Assembly (NCBI GenBank): GCA_964343195.1
Contig: CAYFIR010000008.1
Span: 1-64,000, forward strand
DNA length: 64,000 nt
Source of the DNA: CAYVAP01 sp964343195
Lineage (GTDB): Bacteria > Bacteroidota > Bacteroidia > J057
Reading direction: 5' to 3'
This document shows, one piece after another, positions 53,006-62,031 of the stretch. Position 1 is the stretch's first letter. Every line of letters starts with the position of its first letter. A model generated the notes under the pieces. The model was not told the origin of the DNA. It saw only the letters and a program-made list of their open reading frames with translations, and made no database searches. A program made the translations under genes and the position numbers.

Positions 53006-55177
53006 CTACTCCCAAATGACCTTGTGAGCGCTAGTATAGGTGTCAAAGTTCGCGCGGTCAAGAATCTTTCCTTCACGGGAAATCACCATTACATTAAAGC
53101 CTCTGGTCCGGCGAAGATACATCCTGCCATCCAGGCTGATGGTACTCAACCAGCCTTTGCCATGGCCACTCGATTCAATATGCAAATCTACGGGCCAGTG
53201 GAGTCCATTAAGAGAGTCGCCCTCACAAAGGTCATAATAGAGCTTATGGTCATTGCCTACTGCCTGTGCCAGGACTTCTCCGCTTCGCATGATTCCCCAA
53301 TAGGATCCCCGGAACTTTAGCTGGTTTATGGCTACTCCTGTTTCTTCCAAATACGCTCTATTAAAAGGTCCCAACTGGTAAGTCCCTTCATCGTGAACCA
53401 TCAGAATGACGAATACGTCCTGATCTTCATACATTTTCAGGTATTGAGACAGCGATTGAAAACGGGGCTTCCCTGCCTGGGTACCTCTTAGTTCCTCAAG
53501 GTGGCTGATAAGCTCAGGCCGACTTCCTGCGCCAGCAAACAGGAGATACCCATTAAATAACGCCGGAACCGTCCCTTCCTGCTCAAAAACCGGCTTGAGA
53601 TCGGGAGCTTGCTCGGGAAGCATCATATAAAGATGATTGGGGTGCACCGTTCCCTCGCGGAAGTCCTGGGCAATCCTCGCATAATAAGCGTCAGTCTCAG
53701 CACTTGATGCCCGGGCAACGTACCCCATGGTAATGGGTTTATTGAGCCGACGAGCGAGATCTGCCAGATACGGCGGGCGCGGATCCCCCCCATAGTATAT
53801 GTGAAAAGGAGGATATACGATAATGGCGTCAGAAGCTTCGAAAGCCTTTTCCCAGACCGGGTAATCCATAACCTCGCTGGGGGCGGGCCTTTCCCTCAGT
53901 TGGGCGGAACGGATCAATGGCCTGATATCCAGCAGTTGAACTCCCACAATACCCCATAATATCAGCCCAAGCACCCACTTTGGCAGCCGAACTCTGCTCC
54001 AGGTCACCAGCAGTGCGGATACCAGCAGGTACCAGGGCACCCAGATGAACCGCCCCGTCGAACGAAAAGTATGGAGGATATCCATTTCACGGACATTGGC
54101 CATATAACTGGCAACCATCCAGTTCCCGAATGAGATGCGGGGACTGAGAGCAAAAAAGCCCATCAGGATGCCCATGATCAGCAAGGCCATCCATCGCGAC
54201 CGGAATCGAGGCAAAGAAGCAGGCTTCCAACCGGGGATAAACCTGATGATGGCGGTTAGCACAGCGAGGATGATTCCGCCCAGCCCCAGGTAAGCATAGC
54301 CCTCATACTGCATGTGTCCCCATGGAAGAGAAGGCAGCAGGCCCGGAGTTTCTCCCGGATTCACAAGCGCATTGAGGTTAGCGGAGTATTCTCCAAGCCC
54401 ACTGCTGACTGTCTGCTCCTGCGAAAGCTCAAAATACCCTATCAACCACCAACTGATCAGGGTGATGATGGGAAAAGCCAGACTCATACCCAACGAGCTG
54501 AGTCGCTGCCGCCAGTTTGTTCCAATAACGATTTCCCGAATCCATCCCGCCATGACCACCCCGAGCACCATGGTAGCCAGATAGGGATGTATCCATGCTA
54601 TCAGCAAGGTTATCAGCAACTGCCATCCATAGACCTGCCTTACTTCTCCTCTTGTTTGCCGATTATAGAGATAAATCGCCGCCAGTATGAAAAAGTGAGC
54701 GTCCAGAGCCGGATGCATGGTGCGGTGTATCCAGATGGGTGAAATTCCGATCAATAAGGTGGCAGGGATTCGCAGCCACAGTGAGGTGAGATTCAGGCTA
54801 CCCAACAGTCTCCACCCCAGCACCATTTGCAGCCAGAGACAGACAAGTAGCCACCAACCCAGGTATTGAAAATCAGTCGGTAGCCAGGGATCAAATAGTT
54901 TGAAGGCTATTGCCAACAGGGGAATGCTATCGGTATAGCCCACATTGGTGCCTACCGGGTAGAAATAATCCGGCACATTTCCCAGGGGAAGGGTCCACTC
55001 GGCATTTCGAAAAAAGGCCCACCCCAGGTAGTGGGTATTCAAATCACCGTTGAAAAGCTGATGGGGCTCATCGAATCGAAGAAGGTGCCAGCCCGGGACA
55101 TAATAATAGACCCCCAGAGCGATCCCAAAAAACAGCGCCCCAGCCAGCAGTGATTTCCACCAGTCACTATTTTTCAT
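53006..55177 (-). CDS. DUF6311-type polytopic membrane protein (glycosyltransferase-like)
   Basis: The 723-residue protein has about ten transmembrane segments in the first 430 residues and a soluble C-terminal part. The segment NGDLNTHYLGWAFFRNAEWTLPLG...YFYPVGTNVGYTDSIPLLAI is the DUF6311 signature. Members resemble GT-C glycosyltransferases that use lipid-linked donors; Asp in the first periplasmic loop (FDEPHQ, NGDLNTH) would fit a catalytic role (inference). It overlaps the SAM methyltransferase gene by 11 bp and is preceded by a GT2 enzyme that could make a lipid-linked sugar, so the three probably modify a surface glycan or lipid. Confidence 0.82.
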   Translation of the reverse strand: MKNSDWWKSLLAGALFFGIALGVYYYVPGWHLLRFDEPHQLFNGDLNTHYLGWAFFRNAEWTLPLGNVPDYFYPVGTNVGYTDSIPLLAIAFKLFDPWLPTDFQYLGWWLLVCLWLQMVLGWRLLGSLNLTSLWLRIPATLLIGISPIWIHRTMHPALDAHFFILAAIYLYNRQTRGEVRQVYGWQLLITLLIAWIHPYLATMVLGVVMAGWIREIVIGTNWRQRLSSLGMSLAFPIITLISWWLIGYFELSQEQTVSSGLGEYSANLNALVNPGETPGLLPSLPWGHMQYEGYAYLGLGGIILAVLTAIIRFIPGWKPASLPRFRSRWMALLIMGILMGFFALSPRISFGNWMVASYMANVREMDILHTFRSTGRFIWVPWYLLVSALLVTWSRVRLPKWVLGLILWGIVGVQLLDIRPLIRSAQLRERPAPSEVMDYPVWEKAFEASDAIIVYPPFHIYYGGDPRPPYLADLARRLNKPITMGYVARASSAETDAYYARIAQDFREGTVHPNHLYMMLPEQAPDLKPVFEQEGTVPALFNGYLLFAGAGSRPELISHLEELRGTQAGKPRFQSLSQYLKMYEDQDVFVILMVHDEGTYQLGPFNRAYLEETGVAINQLKFRGSYWGIMRSGEVLAQAVGNDHKLYYDLCEGDSLNGLHWPVDLHIESSGHGKGWLSTISLDGRMYLRRTRGFNVMVISREGKILDRANFDTYTSAHKVIWE

Positions 55178-55964
55178 TTGGGTATGCTATAGAAAAGGTC
55201 GAAAGCCCAGGAAGATGTATCCCTGACCTGCGAAAAAATGCTCCAACCCGATAGTCAGTCCACAACCACCCGGTAACTGTTCGGGTAGTTCCCGGACCAC
55301 CCTCCCACTGCCCTACCCCGGAAGGTTCTGGGCGGTGCAGGCCGGTTTTCTCCATCAATACCTGTATGATACGAGGAGGAAGCAGGGATGAGAAAAAGTA
55401 TCCATTCTGTTCACGACGCATGCCAGCCCTGCCCAGGGCATTTTTCAGAGACCGACGGGTATAGCGCCGATAGTGAATCAGAAAATGGTCGTGGGCACAG
55501 AATAGGCTCTGATAGGCTGGAACCGTGATGACAAAAGCCGTTTGTTCTGTGATTTGTGGGAAGGTTTTGAGCCATTTCAGGAATTCGACCTCGTCTTCAA
55601 TGTGCTCAATGACGTCCAGCAGCAGGACTACGTCCACGGGTTTGTCGCCCAGGTGTCCGGCTGCCTGCTCCATCGAGGTAAAAAGTTTGAGTGGCTGTGT
55701 ACCAGAAGCCTGAAATTGTTCAATCTGCCCTGGCTCCAGCGCGATGTCTACTCCTACATATTGATGATGAGGGAAGCTTTCACTGATCTGATGGACTAGC
55801 CAGGCATCTCCACATCCCATGTCCAGCACCACCTGTTCCTTCCTTTCCCTGAGTGCGAGGTACCTGGTCAGCATGTTTTGTACTACCTGCTGACGGGCCA
55901 GTTCCCAGGGATGGCGTTTCACCTCATTAGCGCTACTGGTAAAGCTCGCTTCGCGTAAGTCCAT
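55167..55964 (-). CDS. Class I SAM-dependent methyltransferase
   Basis: The 265-residue protein has motif I VLDMGCGDAWLV around residues 46-57, VGVDIALEPGQIEQF for motif II, and VDVVLLLDVIEHIEDEVEFLKWL for motif III/post-I. This is the usual small-molecule or lipid-linked-glycan methyltransferase fold. It overlaps the GT2 gene by 32 bp and DUF6311 by 11 bp, so the three are in one transcript. Confidence 0.85.
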   Translation of the reverse strand: MDLREASFTSSANEVKRHPWELARQQVVQNMLTRYLALRERKEQVVLDMGCGDAWLVHQISESFPHHQYVGVDIALEPGQIEQFQASGTQPLKLFTSMEQAAGHLGDKPVDVVLLLDVIEHIEDEVEFLKWLKTFPQITEQTAFVITVPAYQSLFCAHDHFLIHYRRYTRRSLKNALGRAGMRREQNGYFFSSLLPPRIIQVLMEKTGLHRPEPSGVGQWEGGPGTTRTVTGWLWTDYRVGAFFRRSGIHLPGLSTFSIAYPNEK

Positions 55965-56685
55965 ATTGATACACCCCTTTTCGGTGATTGAGCCAGACCT
56001 GCCCCAGCTCTCTTAAGGTAGAAAAATAGTGATGAGGGCGCACCTTACTCCCTTCGGCATTGACCCACCTGACGGGAACTTCTTTAAGGGAAAGTCCCAT
56101 ATGCTGTGCGATGGAAAGCACTTCGAAGTCAAACCCAAAACCCTCAAGTCTTTGCTGCCGAAAAATATGGCGTGCAGCCTCGCCTTCAAACAGTTTGAAT
56201 CCACACTGGGTATCGACGATCCCCGGTACGACAGTCTGGATGAGTTTATTCCCCATTTTCCCCAGAAACACTCTGTACCAATGATTATTGACCTGAGATG
56301 ACTGCAAACCACGTGAGCCGACCACGACTTCGTGATCACCATGATGCGCCCACAGGTCATCAAAGCAGTGAATGGGGGTGGAAAGGTCTGCATCACTGAG
56401 CAAAACATACCGACCTTTGCTTGCCAGCATGCCTTCACGGACAGCGTAGCCTTTCCCTCGATTCCCAGAATAGGAAATGACCCTAACCGTGGGAATCCCA
56501 AGGGCATGTACACTTGCTATGGTACCGTCAGTGCTCCCATCATCTACCACGATAATCTCGTGATGCCTCCCTGAGAAATAATCATGTATAGCCCGAAGGG
56601 TCCGCGAGATGCGGTTTTCTTCATTGTAGGCTGGTATGACGACGGTTAACTCCAACTTGGCTAGGATAATGGATGCAAATATCAC
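55933..56685 (-). CDS. GT2-family glycosyltransferase (dolichyl/polyprenyl-phosphate glucosyltransferase-like)
   Basis: The 250-residue GT-A enzyme has VVIPAYNEENRISRTLRAI, IIVVDDGSTDGT, RGKGYAVREGM and VLLSDADLSTPI (DxD region). This layout is that of polyprenyl-phosphate beta-glucosyltransferases. It would load a sugar on a lipid carrier for the adjacent DUF6311 protein (inference). The start is a GTG at 56685; a TTG at 56655 (MELTVVIPAYNEE) is an equally possible shorter start. It lies 18 bp after trmD. Confidence 0.88.
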   Translation of the reverse strand: MIFASIILAKLELTVVIPAYNEENRISRTLRAIHDYFSGRHHEIIVVDDGSTDGTIASVHALGIPTVRVISYSGNRGKGYAVREGMLASKGRYVLLSDADLSTPIHCFDDLWAHHGDHEVVVGSRGLQSSQVNNHWYRVFLGKMGNKLIQTVVPGIVDTQCGFKLFEGEAARHIFRQQRLEGFGFDFEVLSIAQHMGLSLKEVPVRWVNAEGSKVRPHHYFSTLRELGQVWLNHRKGVYQYGLTRSELYQ

Positions 56686-56703
56686 TATTTTTTCCTGGCT
56701 AGC

Positions 56704-57390
56704 CTAACTCTCAGGATCGTCCAGGAGGTCGGGTCGTAGGCGACGGGTCTTCTCCAGGGCCTGCTCTTCATGCCATTCCGCAATTTTTTTGGCATGGCCG
56801 GAGCGTAGCACCTCCGGAACTTCCAGCCCTTCAAATTCTGCGGGGCGGGTATAAAGAGGTGCTTCCAGCAGCCCATCCTGAAATGAATCTGTCAGCGCAG
56901 AGGTCTCATCTCCCAACACTCCCGGCAGCAATCGACCGATCGCGTCTGTCAGCACCATCGCTGGCAATTCTCCTCCTGATAGCACAAAATCTCCAATGGA
57001 AATATCGCGGGTAATAAAGAGGTCCCGAGCCCTTTGGTCCAGCCCCTTATAATGCCCAGCCAGTAGGATCAGGTTCTCATGGAGTGAAAGCTCATTGGCG
57101 ATGCCCTGCGTAAGCCGCTCTCCGTCGGGCGTCATATAAATGACTTCCTGGTACTCCCGATCGGCCTGCAATCCACGGATACAGTTGGCAACCGGTTCTA
57201 CCCGTAGTACCATCCCTGCTCCTCCACCAAAAGGGTAATCGTCTATTTGCCCATGACGATTGATCGCATAGTCTCGCAGATCATGAACTACGACTTCCAA
57301 AAAACCACCGTCCCTCGCCCGCTGGAGAATGCTATGGGATAGCGGGCTGTCCATCAGGCGAGGAACGCAGGAAATAATGTCTATGCGCAT
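56704..57390 (-). CDS. trmD: tRNA (guanine-N1)-methyltransferase TrmD
   Basis: The 228-residue SPOUT-class enzyme methylates G37 of tRNAs that have G at position 36, preventing frameshifts. MRIDIISCVPRLMDSPLSHSIL is the conserved start; DDYPFGGGAGMVLRVEP and ISIGDFVLSGGELPAMVLTDAIGRLLPGVLG form the trefoil-knot SAM site. It is normally linked to rplS; here rplS is 3.9 kb downstream on the same strand with the glycosyltransferase genes between. It starts 1 bp after the Lrp stop (TAG T ATG). Confidence 0.97.
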   Translation of the reverse strand: MRIDIISCVPRLMDSPLSHSILQRARDGGFLEVVVHDLRDYAINRHGQIDDYPFGGGAGMVLRVEPVANCIRGLQADREYQEVIYMTPDGERLTQGIANELSLHENLILLAGHYKGLDQRARDLFITRDISIGDFVLSGGELPAMVLTDAIGRLLPGVLGDETSALTDSFQDGLLEAPLYTRPAEFEGLEVPEVLRSGHAKKIAEWHEEQALEKTRRLRPDLLDDPES

Positions 57391-57391
57391 A

Positions 57392-57886
57392 CTATCGCTT
57401 CTTCTCCAGTTCTGGATATTCCCGAAGGATCTGAATCGGGCGCTTCATGCTCTCTTCCAGCGAAATAAAGGTCTCTGTCCGCTGGATTCCCTCGATGGGC
57501 TGCACCTTGTCGTTGAGAATAGAGCGCAACTCTCGGGTATTGCGGCTGATGATTTTCAGAAAAATCCCATAGCGCCCTGTGGTGTAGTGGATCTCAGTGA
57601 TTTCCGGAATCTCCTCTAGCTGCTTCACAATCCGGTTATAAAGAGAGCCTTTCTCGAGGAACATCCCTACGAATGCGCAGATGTCATACCCAAGTGAGCT
57701 GGCATCTACTTCCAGATGAGAGCCTGTCACAACATCCATCGCGATGAGTTTTTTCATCCTTACGTGCACCGTTCCACCGGATACGTCAAGCCTTTTGGCT
57801 ATTTCAGTATAGGGAATCTGGGCATCTGCCATCAACATGGAAAGTATCTGGAGGTCTAGTTTATCAATTTCTGAATTTGCGGCCAT
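57392..57886 (-). CDS. Lrp/AsnC-family transcriptional regulator
   Basis: The 164-residue regulator has an N-terminal winged helix (IDKLDLQILSMLMADAQIPYTEIAKRLDVSGGTVHVRMKKL, residues 6-47) and a C-terminal RAM ligand/dimer domain (about 70-150) with YDICAFVGMFLEKGS and the EIHYTTGRYGIFLKI strand. Such proteins sense amino acids. It is tightly coupled to trmD and probably controls its own operon. It is divergent from the tRNA-like gene at 58064. Confidence 0.93.
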   Translation of the reverse strand: MAANSEIDKLDLQILSMLMADAQIPYTEIAKRLDVSGGTVHVRMKKLIAMDVVTGSHLEVDASSLGYDICAFVGMFLEKGSLYNRIVKQLEEIPEITEIHYTTGRYGIFLKIISRNTRELRSILNDKVQPIEGIQRTETFISLEESMKRPIQILREYPELEKKR

Positions 57887-57994
57887 TTTCTGAGTCGTTT
57901 TTTCGAATATCCTTAAAAAAAGCGAGAATAATTGCCAGATTTAGGAATTTTTATAAAAAACTTTATAATATTTTTATTTTTCCTACCACTAGCA

Positions 57995-58002
57995 TACATT
58001 TG
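57995..58002 (+). promoter_or_regulatory. -7 box of the tRNA-like gene
   Basis: TACATTTG matches TAnnTTTG. The start would be near 58006, about 58 bases before the mature 5' end. The upstream region is T-rich with no clear TTTG. No other plus-strand gene starts here. Confidence 0.5.
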
Positions 58003-58063
58003 TATCAACAGTTCGAGGGAAACATTGCAAATCTGATTGTTCTTTAAAATTCCCTCTTTATTC

Positions 58064-58178
58064 TGTAGGGTGATGAAACTGGCAGCCATGCCCTCTGGTC
58101 TCGGGGGTGAGGGGTCGGGAAAAATCCAGAGCAATCTGGACTAACCACCTCGTGAAGGTTCGAATCCTTCCCCTACAG
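58064..58178 (+). ncRNA. tRNA-like RNA with giant variable arm and aberrant anticodon loop
   Basis: The 115-base sequence folds as a type II tRNA. Acceptor TGTAGGG/CCCTACA (58064-58070, 58171-58177; extendable to 8 bp with C58063/G58178). D stem ATG/CAT (58073-58075, 58087-58089) with GG in the loop. T arm GAAGG-TTCGAAT-CCTTC (58154-58170). The likely anticodon stem CCCTC/GGGGG (58091-58095, 58103-58107) closes the 7-base loop TGGTCTC, which has G rather than U at position 33; the formal anticodon would be GTC. The variable arm spans about 45 bases: GAGGGGT/ACC(A)CCTC, then a 6-bp stem TCCAGA/TCTGGA with a GCAA tetraloop. CCA is not encoded. A promoter box and a strong terminator bracket it. 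Confidence 0.6.
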
Positions 58179-58185
58179 CTTTCAA

Positions 58186-58222
58186 AGGGTCTTTTCTCAT
58201 ATGAGAAAAGACCCTATTTTTT
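58186..58222 (+). terminator. Terminator of the tRNA-like gene
   Basis: A 30-base perfect palindrome with arms AGGGTCTTTTCTCAT and its complement (58186-58200, 58201-58215) is followed by A and six T. It starts 8 bases after the tRNA-like sequence and abuts the end of the convergent minus-strand gene at 58224, which it may also serve. Confidence 0.85.
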
Positions 58223-58223
58223 G

Positions 58224-59294
58224 TTACTGAGCCTCATGCCACCTTCTCTGAAGGGTTTTCAGTTCCTGCTCCAGGCGCTTGACGGTTTCTTCAAGATCAG
58301 AAGTGTCAGAGGATCCTGTTGCTCGCGGTTCCAATGCAGCTAATCCACGAGTGGAAGACTCTTCTTTCAACTCTGCCAGTTGTCCTTCCAGCTCCTTGGA
58401 TCTTTGCTGAAACTGCAAGGCACTGCTCATATCGTTGGTCTGGCCATTTCGCCAGTCTATTCTCAATTGGAAAATCTGTGCCGGCAGGGCGATCAGAGCT
58501 TTCACCAGTTTCAAAGGCAACTCAATCGCTGCCATGGCGGTGCTGGGCTTTTTTACCTGTATGCTCACCGGATACCCGGCCTGATCGCACTCCATGCTAA
58601 ACTCGGTCTTTACCCAGGCAGCCTGAGGAATCTCGATAAACTCCAATAAATTAGGATGAGGCAGACGGAGGGTATGCGAAAGCTGGGTTTCTCCTTCGTT
58701 CAATGCGATACGCGCTGTCCCCATGGGCTTGCAGTAAACACCCGGATGTGAGGTCCCCCTTTCTGCAACTGCCCCGGACCTTTCCTCGCGACTTTCCAGC
58801 ATCTCAGCGGAGAGGCTGAGAGTTTCCGAAACGGTTTGGAGATGCGTGTTAATCCGGCCCAACTCGACCTTATCAAATGGATCAACATCGCCCTGAAAGA
58901 TGATTCGGGCATCAGCAGACGGCAGGCTCCCTCTTGTTCTCATCGAAGGGAAACCAGCGGCGGCTTTAGCCACTTCAGCTCCTAGCTCAATCAGTTTTCC
59001 GATGAATTCATCGCGCTGATCGTCGATCAGGGTATGCACCTTCTTCAGAAATCCCTGGGGATGAAACTGAACGGTGATGTCATCGTTGCTGAACGCGCTG
59101 GGATTGTAGGTCAGGTAATACTGATGGGCAGGATCCGGAACGAGCTTCACTTCTCCTAGTTCCATGTGAAAGCCAATGCCCTGATCTGTCTCCTGTTTAT
59201 AAATGGTTATGGGCACAATTCCCTTTGGCAGACAATAACCGTGAAGGTTACCTTTTGAAGGGGATGCATGTGACGCCAATGGGTTACGAGCCAT
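58224..59294 (-). CDS. Hypothetical protein, 356 aa, C-terminal coiled coil
   Basis: I do not recognise a family with certainty. The protein has no signal peptide. Its first half is beta-rich with NLHGYCLPKGIVPITIYKQ and LTYNPSAFSNDDITVQFHPQGFLKKVHTLIDDQ. The middle has an interrupted hydrophobic region (TAMAAIELPLKLVKALIALPAQIFQLRI). The last 60 residues form a charged coiled coil (LQFQQRSKELEGQLAELKEES, LEETVKRLEQELKTLQRR). It stands alone, convergent with the tRNA-like gene. Sustained coding bias and lack of stops support a real gene. Confidence 0.65.
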   Translation of the reverse strand: MARNPLASHASPSKGNLHGYCLPKGIVPITIYKQETDQGIGFHMELGEVKLVPDPAHQYYLTYNPSAFSNDDITVQFHPQGFLKKVHTLIDDQRDEFIGKLIELGAEVAKAAAGFPSMRTRGSLPSADARIIFQGDVDPFDKVELGRINTHLQTVSETLSLSAEMLESREERSGAVAERGTSHPGVYCKPMGTARIALNEGETQLSHTLRLPHPNLLEFIEIPQAAWVKTEFSMECDQAGYPVSIQVKKPSTAMAAIELPLKLVKALIALPAQIFQLRIDWRNGQTNDMSSALQFQQRSKELEGQLAELKEESSTRGLAALEPRATGSSDTSDLEETVKRLEQELKTLQRRWHEAQ

Positions 59295-59900
59295 AGATTA
59301 ACTGGTTCTTTAAATTATCGCATGAAATTATGAAAAATTTAAAATACCCTACACCTTTTTTCGATTCATATTTCTACAAAAGCTAAAAAAAGAGTGATTT
59401 CACGTCAATCCTACACTTATTATTCACCCATACCAGCTCAGGCAATTTGCACAAATCACTCAAAACCAACAACTTATATACAAACCCCTATATCGACGGC
59501 AAATTCTGGAGTTATCCGCTTCCCTGAAGGAGTATTTTGCAAATTTTATAATTCGCACAGCACCTCTCATACAGGGCGAACTCTTTTGATCTTTTATTGA
59601 AATTCAAATTCCCGGCTATCTGCCTCGAAATATGGGAGGGCTCAGCAGCAGCACTTTGAACTACGAACTACTGACCACGTTGAGCGCCGCGAAATCCCGT
59701 GAAGCGGGAAACTTCGAACTTATTCCGCATACCCTCTACCCGTTCTTTTCTGTCAAGGTGCTTACAGGATACAGGCAAGGAAATGTGATTTTCTCCCAAA
59801 ACTTTTAGCCCTCCTTCTATCCTGGACATGAAAAGGCTTTCGGTAATCCGATATATAGGGCGTAATATGGCAGCTCCTGAATGGTCGTAAATATCAATCC
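59295..59900. other. 606-bp spacer with a dispersed repeat
   Basis: The left 300 bp is AT-rich with no convincing gene; two 60-70-residue frames lack coding character. At 59679-59711 is the second copy of the repeat seen at 18079-18111 (GTTGAGCGCCGCGAAATCC..., with CCCG/CGGG hairpin). Just before it are degenerate heptamers (ACTTTGAACTACGAACTAC). No promoter could be assigned. Confidence 0.55.
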
Positions 59901-61349
59901 ATGAAACCTGCACCAAAACGTATTCTATGGGGCCTGGCTGGCATTAGCTTCGTTGCAGGATTATGCTTTCTTGCTTCGCTGGTATGGCACTTTTATTTCC
60001 TGCTTCCAAATAGCGATCAGGTATTTCGCTGGCGGCATAATTACTTCTCCCACCTGGAGATGTACACCGATCAATATGGCTATAACCATACTGAATCCAT
60101 TGCGGTGGCCATCAGTTCAGCGCCTGAAGGGCCTGTTGATCTACTGCTGTACGATGTGTTGAGAGAAGACACACTCTGGCGGGATCAGGTGCAGGCCCGC
60201 TTTCAACCGGTATCAAATCAGGTATCTATCCATGGAACGAAGTGGGATCAGGAAACCATTTTGCCATGGAAAAACATTCCACCGGGATGGTACGTCCTGG
60301 AAGCACGAAATGAGACTTTCTCCCGACGCACCAGTGTCTTTCTTCAACCTGATTCGGGTAAGGTTACCCATCAGGTCGCCCTCCTTCTCTCTACCCATAC
60401 GTGGAATGCCTACAACTATTGGGGAGGCCACTCCATATATACGCATCAAAACCATACCCCTACAGTCAGTTTTCAGCGGCCTCAGTTGCTAGCCGATCCC
60501 TATCTGGAAAATACCTTCGCCCACCATCAACTTTATTATCAGGGCGCCAATAAGGACCGAAATCTGGCGGAGCTACTGAACAATGCGGGAATCGGCTATG
60601 ATGTGTACAGCATGATGGACCTGGAACGGGGGGATCCCCGCCTGCAGGATTATCAGGTGATGGTGATGGCCACTCACAGCGAGTACTGGAGTGACCATAT
60701 GCTGGATCACCTCAATGCATTACTTGATTCTGGCACTTCGCTTATTTGCCTGGCGGGCAATGTAGCGGCCTTTCGTACGACATATGACACCACAAAGCAG
60801 ACCATGACGGTCTTTCGAGATCCCGGGGAACTATGGCAGACTCTGGATACCGTTGGCAGGCGCCCCTTTGGGCAGCAGGCAGCATTCCTGGGTTTTCATA
60901 CCTATGCTCCCTATCAGGTGCGCGATACCAGCTGGCTGCTATCTGGCACTCATTTGCGGCCAGGAGATCTGCTGGGTGAAAAAAGTGAGACTTACGACTA
61001 TACCTATATGTACATCAGTTTGTGGGACAATGTCAAAGGGCTCCTGAATCGGGGAAAACCGGGAGCCGCCTCGGGGTTAGAGGTTGATGTCCCTTACGAA
61101 GGTACACCTGAGAACTGGGTGCAGGTAGCTCACGCCCTCAATCCTGCCATAGAAGGAGTCGGGCAGGTCTATCCGGACCCTACTGTAGAGTGGGATGGCG
61201 CATCCGGCCCAGACCTGGGGTACTACTGGCATCCGGGAGGTGGATTGGTGTTGAGTGTGGGCAGTATGGCGTTTACCGGTGCACTACCCTACGATGCCAA
61301 TCTCAGAAAACTTGTCCTCAATGCGATTGACAAAGGGATAAACCATTGA
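59901..61349 (+). CDS. Membrane-anchored N,N-dimethylformamidase beta-subunit-like protein
   Basis: The 482-residue protein has one N-terminal transmembrane helix (about residues 11-33, WGLAGISFVAGLCFLASLVWHFYFLLP). The remainder resembles the large-subunit domain of N,N-dimethylformamidase (PF20254-like): THTWNAYNYWGGHSIY, GIGYDVYSMMDLERG, VMVMATHSEYWSDHMLDHLNALLDSGTSLICLAGN and the C-terminal GGGLVLSVGSMAFTGALPYD. This fold is glutamine-amidotransferase-like. Whether it has formamidase activity is unknown; many homologues in Bacteroidota are uncharacterised. It ends 55 bp before the Crp/Fnr gene on the same strand. Confidence 0.75.
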   Translation: MKPAPKRILWGLAGISFVAGLCFLASLVWHFYFLLPNSDQVFRWRHNYFSHLEMYTDQYGYNHTESIAVAISSAPEGPVDLLLYDVLREDTLWRDQVQARFQPVSNQVSIHGTKWDQETILPWKNIPPGWYVLEARNETFSRRTSVFLQPDSGKVTHQVALLLSTHTWNAYNYWGGHSIYTHQNHTPTVSFQRPQLLADPYLENTFAHHQLYYQGANKDRNLAELLNNAGIGYDVYSMMDLERGDPRLQDYQVMVMATHSEYWSDHMLDHLNALLDSGTSLICLAGNVAAFRTTYDTTKQTMTVFRDPGELWQTLDTVGRRPFGQQAAFLGFHTYAPYQVRDTSWLLSGTHLRPGDLLGEKSETYDYTYMYISLWDNVKGLLNRGKPGAASGLEVDVPYEGTPENWVQVAHALNPAIEGVGQVYPDPTVEWDGASGPDLGYYWHPGGGLVLSVGSMAFTGALPYDANLRKLVLNAIDKGINH

Positions 61350-61404
61350 GTCCACTGGTTTGAACTTTGCCTTTCTTCTGCGAACTTGAAGAAAAGTCCT
61401 CTCC

Positions 61405-62031
61405 ATGGAAGAACTGACCCCCTATCTCAAAGACTTTCCCCAGGAGTTACGCGATGCACTGGAAGAAACGGCCACGCTACGCTCATTTGAAGCGGGGCAG
61501 GAAATTCTCAGAGAAGGCCAGTACGTCCAGGTGGTGCCACTCGTATTGAAGGGGGTTGTCAAAGTGTACATGAGACAGGGAGAAAAAGAATTACTCCTAT
61601 ACTACATCCATCAAAGAGAAAGCTGTGTGATGTCTCTCTCTGCAGGACTATGGCAAACTCCCAGCAAAGTATTTGCCCTGGCTGAGCAGGACTCAGAGAT
61701 TCTGCTGCTTCCGGTTGATGTCCTGCGTCCATGGCTGCAAAAATACCCCTATTTGCAGGAGCTTTTCTTCCAGCAGTTTAACCAGAGGTATGAGGACCTG
61801 CTCCAAACTCTCTCAGGGGTGCTTTTTGACCAGATGGATCAACGGGTCTATGACTATCTGATCAGGAAGGCAGAGGTAAGCGGGCAGGGAGTGCTAAACA
61901 TCAAGCACCATGAAATTGCACATGACCTGGGCACCGCCCGAGAGGTGATCAGCCGTGTGCTCAAACGGCTGGAGGGTGAAGGGAAAGTAAAAGCTTCACA
62001 TGGCAAAATCGAAATAATCGAGCAGATGTGA
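61405..62031 (+). CDS. Crp/Fnr-family transcriptional regulator
   Basis: The 208-residue regulator has an N-terminal cyclic-nucleotide-binding-fold domain (residues about 20-120) with FEAGQEILREGQYVQVVPLVLKGVVKVY. It lacks the Fnr cysteine cluster and the CRP cAMP-contact Arg-Ser. The C-terminal helix-turn-helix (about 165-205) has HHEIAHDLGTAREVISRVLKRLEGEG. The recognition helix carries R-E-x3-R, the arrangement with which CRP reads TGTGA. A perfect TGTGA-N6-TCACA site overlaps its own stop codon at 62027-62042. The effector is unknown. Confidence 0.92.
   Translation: MEELTPYLKDFPQELRDALEETATLRSFEAGQEILREGQYVQVVPLVLKGVVKVYMRQGEKELLLYYIHQRESCVMSLSAGLWQTPSKVFALAEQDSEILLLPVDVLRPWLQKYPYLQELFFQQFNQRYEDLLQTLSGVLFDQMDQRVYDYLIRKAEVSGQGVLNIKHHEIAHDLGTAREVISRVLKRLEGEGKVKASHGKIEIIEQM

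Noticed and set aside
58064..58178. tRNA gene interrupted by a group I intron
   Set aside because: The extra sequence is only about 30-45 bases, far below any group I intron, and lies in the variable arm rather than the anticodon loop.
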